10,511 nucleotides of DNA from Patescibacteria group bacterium. Its GTDB lineage: Bacteria; Patescibacteriota; Minisyncoccia; Phycocordibacterales; UBA5272. A program made the position numbers and the translations under genes. The stretch is from positions 1 through 10,511 of the forward strand of contig JAUPLJ010000016.1 of NCBI GenBank assembly GCA_030837425.1. The letters run 5' to 3'. Shown one piece after another: positions 6,015 through 10,511 of this stretch (the stretch's first letter is position 1; every line of letters begins with the position of its first letter). Below the pieces are notes generated by a model. The model saw only the letters and a program-made list of their open reading frames with translations, had not been told where the DNA came from and did not search any database.

Positions 6015-6635
6015 ATGAATAACATATTAGCAAGTTTTTTTAGTCTTTTCAAGACAAATAACAATCCGCAAACTAAACAAGAAGATCTAAAACCAGAAAA
6101 AATAATAAATCGAAATGGGAGACTGTTTTTTGAATTATCTTATTTAAGGTTGGATGAAATAATAATTTCCAATAATAGTCATTATTTCTATACCACTATT
6201 TCTTCTGATGAAATGTTACGTAGTTGGAATTATAAATGTCTTCACAAAAGATTTCCAGATAAAAAATACTCTATAGTATTAATTCCTATATCTGAAATAG
6301 AAAATCCTAAAGAAAGATTCACTAAAAGATTTATTGAAATAGCTACAAAAGACTATGGAGAAAAATCAGTGAATAGTGTAGTTGGAGAACTTGGTCCTGC
6401 TATCGCAAGTTTTTTAACTCCAAAAGATTTAAAAGAAAATAATATAAAATCGATAGTCATTCCACATGAGGTTATTCCTGATCTGGATGAAAATTGTCTT
6501 TTTATTATTGAACAAAACCACGATGAAAAAAATTCTTTAGTATCTTTTGAATCTTATGGACGTAGAGGTGAAGATAATTTATGGGAAGATGGTAATATTT
6601 ATTTAGCCTTCGTTGTTTATGTTGAGGGAGATTAA
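6015..6635 (+). CDS. Protein of unknown function, 206 residues
   Basis: I do not recognise this protein. It starts with a short moderately hydrophobic stretch (about residues 3-13, ILASFFSLF) that is too short for a normal membrane span and has no lipobox or clear signal cleavage site. A polar Asn/Gln/Lys linker follows (14-33). The rest looks like a globular alpha/beta domain: strand-like segments RLFFELSYL, YSIVLIPI, SIVIPHEVI, CLFIIEQN and a closing IYLAFVVYVEG. The only cysteines are in YKCLH and ENCLF. Composition and codon use match its neighbours, and the reading frame, promoter and terminator all fit a real gene. It stands alone between its own promoter and terminator, so the context gives no function. 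Confidence 0.85.
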   Translation: MNNILASFFSLFKTNNNPQTKQEDLKPEKIINRNGRLFFELSYLRLDEIIISNNSHYFYTTISSDEMLRSWNYKCLHKRFPDKKYSIVLIPISEIENPKERFTKRFIEIATKDYGEKSVNSVVGELGPAIASFLTPKDLKENNIKSIVIPHEVIPDLDENCLFIIEQNHDEKNSLVSFESYGRRGEDNLWEDGNIYLAFVVYVEGD

Positions 6636-6651
6636 CATGTTTTGAAAAAAG

Positions 6652-6693
6652 AACGTTTAAATTTAGATTTTATTCTAAATTTAAACGTTTTTT
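6652..6693 (+). terminator. Intrinsic terminator after the hypothetical gene
   Basis: A perfect 16-bp stem (6652-6667 pairing with 6674-6689, starting AACGTTTAAATTTAGA) encloses a 6-base loop and runs into six T (6688-6693), then ATTTT. The gatB -10 box begins only 18 bases after the T-run, so the two sites are almost touching. Confidence 0.85.
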
Positions 6694-6708
6694 ATTTTAA
6701 TTATTTTT

Positions 6709-6717
6709 TGCTATAAT
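6709..6717 (+). promoter_or_regulatory. Promoter of gatB (extended -10)
   Basis: TGCTATAAT, a perfect -10 (6712-6717) with TG extension. The matching -35 position falls in the T-run of the upstream terminator and has no good hexamer. The predicted RNA start is near 6724, about 21 bases before the ATG. Confidence 0.75.
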
Positions 6718-6744
6718 GCTTTTATAAAAATATAAGTTTAAATT

Positions 6745-8238
6745 ATGGAAAAATACTACATAACTATCGGGCTTGAGATTCATGCGGAACTTAAAACACA
6801 AAGTGGGATGTTTTGCTCTTGTGCAAATGTCCCTCTTGAAGACTCTCCAAATAAAAATGTCTGCCCTATTTGTATGGCGCACCCAGGAACTCTTCCCACT
6901 TTAAATAAGGAAGCTATAAAGAAAATGGTAGAGATTGGTCTATATATTGGCTCTGACATTGCAGATTTTACAGAATGGGATAGAAAGCATTACTTTTACC
7001 CAGATATGCCAAAAGCTTATCAACTCACTCAATACAAGTATCCTATCGTCTCAGGTGGCTCTATAAACAATATTCCTATTACTCGTATACATTTAGAAGA
7101 AGATACTGCTAAATCAACTCATGACCAAGGAGATCACACTCTGATAGACTTTAATAGATCTGGAGTACCTCTTATGGAGCTTGTGACAGACCCTATAACT
7201 TATGATGATATCGAATCGGCAGCTAAAGCCTCTAGCAATTTTGCAAAAGAATTACAATTAATCTTAAGAATTTTAGATGCTAGTGAAGCAGAAATGAGTA
7301 AAGGGCAAATGCGTATTGAAGTAAATCTTTCTGTGAGCGATGATAAAAATAAATATGGTACTAAAGTAGAAGTAAAAAATATAAACTCATTTAAATCAGT
7401 TGAAGACGCTGTTCGCTTTGAAGTAAAAAGACATATTGAATTAATTGAGGCTGGTCGTGGAGATGAAATAGTCCAAGAGACAAGAGGCTTTGAAGAAAAT
7501 AAAAGAACTACTATTTCCCAAAGAAAAAAAGAATCATCTGATGATTATAAATATTTCCCTGATCCTGATCTACCAAAAATTTATCTTCATTCATTATTTA
7601 ATTTAGAAGAAATAAAAAATAACCTTCCAGAAAATATAGAGCTTCAAAGAAAAAATCTAAGAGGAATTGGAGTAAAAGAAGAATATATAGAATTACTTTT
7701 AAGCAATATACCTCTTTCAAAATATTTTAATGAGGTTAAAAAAGAAATCTTGGGTCACAATTATGATAAAGAAAAGCAAGAAAAGATGATCACTCTCGCT
7801 GTAAATTATATCTGTGTAGATGTCTCTGCAATACTTCAAAAAGAAGAGAAAGAAAAACTTGTTCATTTTATTGATAAAGAAGATTTTGAGCAAATTGTAA
7901 AAATGCTTTATGAGGCGGAGCTTTCAAGTCGTGGAGCAAAAGATTTAATTACATTTATGATGACTGATCTGCCATATGACACAATGCTTGAAATGAGTGA
8001 AAATGATATGGATGCAAGAGAAATTGCTGAAATGAAAGGGCTTATTCAAAAAAATGATAAAGAAGCTTTGGTGGAAATAGTTGAAAATGTAATAGCTAAT
8101 AATCTAAAACAATGGGAAGAATTACAAAATGGAAATGATAAATTGATTATGTTTTTTGTTGGGCAAGCTATGAAAGAAGCAAAAGGCTCTGGCAATCCTC
8201 AATTATTTACTGAGATTATTAAAGAAAAAGTAAAATAA
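6745..8238 (+). CDS. gatB: Aspartyl/glutamyl-tRNA(Asn/Gln) amidotransferase subunit B
   Basis: GatB is the tRNA-binding kinase subunit of GatCAB, which turns Glu-tRNA(Gln) or Asp-tRNA(Asn) into the correct amide using ammonia from GatA. The 497 residues cover the full family length. Visible features are IGLEIHAELKTQSGMFCSC (8-26), the zinc site C24/C26/C40/C43 (CSC and CPIC), AHPGTLPTLN (45-54), DRKHYFYPDMPKAYQLTQ (79-96), RIHLEEDTAKSTH (114-126) and DFNRSGVPLMELVTDP (135-150). The C-terminal half after about residue 300 holds the helical linker and YqeY-type tRNA-binding domain (SSRGAKDLI; AMKEAKGSGNPQLF near the end). gatA and gatC are not in the window, so the complex is encoded at separate loci. 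Its presence suggests the organism lacks GlnRS, AsnRS or both (inference). No Shine-Dalgarno sequence before the ATG. Confidence 0.97.
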   Translation: MEKYYITIGLEIHAELKTQSGMFCSCANVPLEDSPNKNVCPICMAHPGTLPTLNKEAIKKMVEIGLYIGSDIADFTEWDRKHYFYPDMPKAYQLTQYKYPIVSGGSINNIPITRIHLEEDTAKSTHDQGDHTLIDFNRSGVPLMELVTDPITYDDIESAAKASSNFAKELQLILRILDASEAEMSKGQMRIEVNLSVSDDKNKYGTKVEVKNINSFKSVEDAVRFEVKRHIELIEAGRGDEIVQETRGFEENKRTTISQRKKESSDDYKYFPDPDLPKIYLHSLFNLEEIKNNLPENIELQRKNLRGIGVKEEYIELLLSNIPLSKYFNEVKKEILGHNYDKEKQEKMITLAVNYICVDVSAILQKEEKEKLVHFIDKEDFEQIVKMLYEAELSSRGAKDLITFMMTDLPYDTMLEMSENDMDAREIAEMKGLIQKNDKEALVEIVENVIANNLKQWEELQNGNDKLIMFFVGQAMKEAKGSGNPQLFTEIIKEKVK

Positions 8239-8248
8239 ACAAAATTAA

Positions 8249-8280
8249 AAAAAGCGATAAAATGATTATCGCTTTTTATT
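8249..8280. terminator. Bidirectional intrinsic terminator between gatB and obg
   Basis: A perfect 12-bp stem, 8249-8260 (AAAAAGCGATAA family) with 8266-8277, around the loop AATGA. It has an A-tract on the left and T-tract on the right. It sits in the 53-base gap between two convergent stop codons. Confidence 0.88.
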
Positions 8281-8291
8281 TTATGAAATCT

Positions 8292-9359
8292 TTATTTCAA
8301 AATCTGATTTAGTTTCTTTTCAAAATCTTTTACAGATTTATCATCAAAAAGAGAAAGTAAAATAATGTCTTCTTTTTTCTGTTTTGAAACTTTTGCAAGA
8401 TCAGAAAGCTTTTTATCTAACTCTTTTTTATCTTCCACTTCGTCAACTTTTGAAAAAATTATTATTTCTTTCTTTTTTGATAAGAAATTTGATTCAAAAT
8501 CTTTTTTAATTTTGTTTAAATCTGTCTTAGTTAAAAGGGTTCCCTCTAAAGATTCGAGCTCTTTTGCTAAATTGTCTTCATCGTATTTTTTTAACTCTTC
8601 TTTAATTATTTTGTATGAGGCTTTTACATCTTCATCACTAGCAGCGACTAAATGAAATAAAATTCCAGTTCTTGAAATGTGTTTCAAAAATTTAAATCCA
8701 AGCCCTTTTCCATGGCTTGCTCCTTCGATAATTCCAGGAATATCCGCAAAGATAAATTTTTTATAAGCTCCAAGATTTGGCTCTAATGTTGTAAAAGCAT
8801 AGTTTGCTACTTTAACATTTGCATTTGTGATCGCATTAAGAAGTGAAGATTTTCCAGCATTTGGAAGACCAACAAGCCCGACATCAGCAATCAATTTTAA
8901 TTCGACTTCAAATTCACCATTTTCACCTCTTGTTCCTTTTGTAAATTCTTCTGGAGCTCTGTTTGTGGAAGTTTTAAATTTTTCATTTCCAAGTCCACCT
9001 TTTCCACCACGAAGAATTATAATATCTTCTCCGACTTTATCACATTCATATTTTATATTGTATGTCTTATTATAAACTGTAGAGCCTACGGGAATTCTTA
9101 AATATAAATCCTCAGCATTTCCTCCATGCATGCTTTTTTTCTTTCCAGCTTCTCCATTCTCAGCTGCCCAATCTGCTTTATTTTTATAATCATCGAGTGC
9201 TTGAATATCTTGAACAACGCGAAGATATACATCTCCACCTTCTCCTCCATCTCCACCAGCAGGGCCACCATAGGGAATATGCTTCTCTCTTCTCCAGCGA
9301 ACAACACCAGTCCCTCCGTCTCCAGCTTTTACTTTTAGTTTTACATGATCTATCAACAT
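8292..9359 (-). CDS. obg: Obg-family GTPase (ObgE/CgtA), without the C-terminal Obg domain
   Basis: A GTPase that binds the large ribosomal subunit and links ribosome assembly to growth and the stringent response. The glycine-rich Obg domain covers residues 1-158 (KVKAGDGGTGVV, GGPAGGDGGEGGDVYL, RGGKGGLGN). The G domain has G1 GLPNAGKSS (164-172), G2 with FTTLEPNLG (189-197) and G3 DIPGIIEGA (206-214). G4 is unclear: TKTD (277-280) and SKVD (303-306) both fit the (N/T)KxD pattern. Spacing to the G5-like LLSL (334-337) favours SKVD, spacing from G3 favours TKTD. At 355 residues it is shorter than E. coli ObgE (390) and has no third domain. A (p)ppGpp enzyme is in the same window, but 5 kb away and not co-transcribed. 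The start ATG has an extended -10 box about 20 bases upstream and no Shine-Dalgarno sequence. Confidence 0.96.
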   Translation of the reverse strand: MLIDHVKLKVKAGDGGTGVVRWRREKHIPYGGPAGGDGGEGGDVYLRVVQDIQALDDYKNKADWAAENGEAGKKKSMHGGNAEDLYLRIPVGSTVYNKTYNIKYECDKVGEDIIILRGGKGGLGNEKFKTSTNRAPEEFTKGTRGENGEFEVELKLIADVGLVGLPNAGKSSLLNAITNANVKVANYAFTTLEPNLGAYKKFIFADIPGIIEGASHGKGLGFKFLKHISRTGILFHLVAASDEDVKASYKIIKEELKKYDEDNLAKELESLEGTLLTKTDLNKIKKDFESNFLSKKKEIIIFSKVDEVEDKKELDKKLSDLAKVSKQKKEDIILLSLFDDKSVKDFEKKLNQILK

Positions 9360-9379
9360 AGTTTTTGAGTATTATGAAA

Positions 9380-9388
9380 ATAATACCA
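9380..9388 (-). promoter_or_regulatory. Promoter of obg (extended -10)
   Basis: The - strand reads TGGTATTAT, preceded by TA, a TRTGN-type extended -10 (TATTAT at 9385-9380). The -35 position is weak (TTTAAT at 9408-9403). The predicted RNA start is near 9373, about 14 bases before the ATG. Confidence 0.65.
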
Positions 9389-9411
9389 TAAAATATAGAT
9401 TTATTAAAGAC

Positions 9412-9440
9412 TTGACAATAATACAGATATGAGATATACT
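9412..9440 (+). promoter_or_regulatory. Strong promoter of the lipoprotein gene
   Basis: A perfect -35 TTGACA (9412-9417), a 17-base spacer and the -10 TATACT (9435-9440) make this one of the best sigma-70 promoters in the window. The predicted start is near 9447, with a leader of about 41 bases to the ATG at 9489. Confidence 0.85.
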
Positions 9441-9451
9441 ATATATAGTAT
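9436..9451. promoter_or_regulatory. Possible operator: perfect 16-base palindrome over -10 and start site
   Basis: ATACTATATATAGTAT is a perfect inverted repeat that covers the -10 box and predicted RNA start of the lipoprotein gene. A repressor dimer bound here would block the promoter. The AT-rich composition makes chance palindromes more likely, so this is tentative. Confidence 0.4.
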
Positions 9452-9488
9452 TTAAAATAAATTTAGTTAACCTTTAATTTTATTAAAA

Positions 9489-9821
9489 ATGAAAAAAAGT
9501 ATCTTTTTACTAATTTCAATGCCCTTTTTAATTTCTTGCTCGTTTCAAAAATATTTCACCGGCAGTCCGACTTGTAAAATCTTTCCCTATTCTTCTTTAT
9601 GTGTAAAAGAAATAGAAGATAAAAATATCACAGGAATAGATGTCGACACTAATGGAGATATGATAAATGATTTGTGGATCGGAATTCAAGAAAAAGATTT
9701 GGAAATAATTACCAAGATAAAAAAACACTCGAATAAAACAATTATATTTCCAGAAAAAGGACTTTACTGGTCTGAAAAATATAATATATATTATCTTAAG
9801 AGTGTTTGGAGACTTGAATAA
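9489..9821 (+). CDS. Small lipoprotein with a calcium-binding-like D-rich loop
   Basis: A 110-residue protein with a classic lipoprotein signal: KK at 2-3, hydrophobic stretch 5-13 and lipobox L14-I-S-C17, so cleavage before C17 leaves about 94 residues anchored to the membrane outer face. Two further cysteines (C29, C38) could form a disulfide. Residues 51-61 (DVDTNGDMIND) match the D-x-D-x-N-G-D pattern of calcium loops in EF-hand, thrombospondin type 3 and FG-GAP repeats, present here once. The remainder (IQEKDLEIITKIKKHSNKTIIFPEK and a tail with several Tyr and Trp) is unrecognised, and no partner gene suggests a role. It has its own strong promoter with a palindrome over the start site and a terminator right after, so it is a single-gene unit that may be regulated. 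Confidence 0.85.
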   Translation: MKKSIFLLISMPFLISCSFQKYFTGSPTCKIFPYSSLCVKEIEDKNITGIDVDTNGDMINDLWIGIQEKDLEIITKIKKHSNKTIIFPEKGLYWSEKYNIYYLKSVWRLE

Positions 9822-9840
9822 TAAAATAGCAGAAAAATTA

Positions 9841-9868
9841 AAACCTCTCGAAATTCGAGAGGTTTTTT
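9841..9868. terminator. Bidirectional intrinsic terminator between the lipoprotein gene and rpoD
   Basis: The stem AAACCTCTCG (9841-9850) pairs with CGAGAGGTTT (9856-9865) around the loop AAATT, followed by T to 9868 and preceded by A-rich sequence. It lies in the 57-base gap between two convergent stop codons and has the most GC-rich stem of the four junction terminators. Confidence 0.9.
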
Positions 9869-9878
9869 ATTTATTTTA

Positions 9879-10511
9879 TTAAAAATTCTTTAATCTGTAT
9901 GCTTTTTCGTGATCACGAATTTTTTCATGAACCTTTGCTTCAATTTGACGAATACGTTCACGAGTCACTTGAAATTCTTCTCCTACTTCCTCGAGTGTAT
10001 GCATAACTCCATTGTATTGTCCAAGCCCGTTTCTCATTTCTACAATCTTTCTTTCTTTTTCTGAAAGGTCCATTAAAATTTCATTAATCTGATCTGCTAA
10101 AATTCTTCTACTTGCTTCTTGGTCTGGAGAAAGAATTTTATCATCACTTACAAATTCACCAAGTGAAGATTTATCATCTTCATCCCCTGTTGGCTTTTCT
10201 AGTGACAATGTCTCTTGATCAATATTTTCTATGACATGAATCTTTTCAACTTCAATATCCATTTCATCAGCTATTTCTTCTGCAAGTGGCTCGCGACCTA
10301 AGTCTTGAGAAAGTCTTCTCACGACTTGTTTATACTTGGCAATAGTCTCTACCATGTGCACCGGAATACGAATTGTGCGAGATTGATCGGCAAGTGCACG
10401 AGTGATACCTTGGCGAATCCACCAACAAGCATAAGTTGAGAATTTGTATCCCTTACTAAAGTCGTATTTTTCTACAGCTTTAAATAAACCTAAATTTCCT
10501 TCTTGAATCAG
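9879..10511 (-). CDS. rpoD: Main RNA polymerase sigma factor (RpoD/SigA), C-terminal part, 5' end outside window
   Basis: The frame is open to the right edge of the window, giving 210 visible residues; starts within the window are internal codons. Region 2.3-2.4 begins near the edge (KFSTYACWWIRQGITRALADQ at about 23-43), with the tyrosine, double tryptophan and Q34/T37 equivalent to E. coli Q437/T440 that contact the -10 box. RTIRIPVHMVET (45-56) opens region 3, with H52 and E55 matching E. coli H455/E458, which contact the extended -10 TG. Region 4.2 has TLEEVGEEF then VTRERIRQIEAK (about 182-193), keeping the RER residues that read the -35 box. The conserved regions and lack of anti-sigma context mark it as the housekeeping factor. 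It should read every promoter listed here. Confidence 0.96.
   Translation of the reverse strand: MIQEGNLGLFKAVEKYDFSKGYKFSTYACWWIRQGITRALADQSRTIRIPVHMVETIAKYKQVVRRLSQDLGREPLAEEIADEMDIEVEKIHVIENIDQETLSLEKPTGDEDDKSSLGEFVSDDKILSPDQEASRRILADQINEILMDLSEKERKIVEMRNGLGQYNGVMHTLEEVGEEFQVTRERIRQIEAKVHEKIRDHEKAYRLKNF

Noticed and set aside
6697..6882. 61-codon frame on the - strand over the gatB start
   Set aside because: It covers the gatB promoter and the conserved N-terminus of GatB and has no resemblance of its own.
8365..9338. Several open frames of 69-96 codons on both strands within obg
   Set aside because: All lie inside the obg reading frame, which has clear GTPase motifs. None has a promoter or family resemblance.
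1..10511. Mobile elements, phage genes, toxin-antitoxin pairs, CRISPR arrays, riboswitches
   Set aside because: No transposase or integrase motifs, no long direct repeats and no long structured leaders were seen. Leaders are short and AT-only.

Overview
This is an AT-rich stretch (roughly 30% GC by eye) of a bacterial chromosome. It is packed with housekeeping genes and carries no mobile element, rRNA or CRISPR array. Features that suggest a small-genome bacterium, possibly of the Candidate Phyla Radiation (Patescibacteria), are unrelated core genes scattered as single transcription units, shortened versions of Rel and Obg, no visible Shine-Dalgarno sequence at any start, and TAA as the only stop codon (11 of 11 visible). 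The phylum is inferred; the sequence does not prove it. All genes read through cleanly with the standard bacterial code.

Layout from left to right. The 3' part of topA (+) converges on a small AP2-like protein gene (-) across a bidirectional terminator. That small gene diverges from a shortened rel/spoT gene (+), and the two promoters share the same -35 bases. rel converges on parB (-). parB diverges from tRNA-Leu(CAA) (+), which is followed by a sanA-like membrane protein gene, miaA and an unrecognised 206-residue gene, all on + and each with its own promoter candidate. gatB (+) converges on obg (-). obg diverges from a small lipoprotein gene (+), which converges on the 3' part of the main sigma factor gene rpoD/sigA (-).

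Functionally the window covers DNA supercoiling (TopA), chromosome segregation (ParB), transcription (sigma factor), translation and tRNA quality (tRNA-Leu, MiaA, GatB, Obg), the stringent response (Rel) and the cell envelope (SanA-like protein, lipoprotein).

The most interesting layer is regulatory. Promoters can be read directly as TTGACA-like and TATAAT-like boxes, often with a TG extension, and the sigma factor in this window keeps the residues known to contact those elements. At rel, sanA and miaA the -10 box lies only 6-7 bases before an ATG, which predicts leaderless mRNAs. This logic also corrects two gene starts: the longest reading frames of the AP2-like gene and of sanA begin inside their own promoters. 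All four convergent gene pairs are separated by one near-perfect palindrome with an A-tract on one side and a T-tract on the other, able to stop transcription from both sides.
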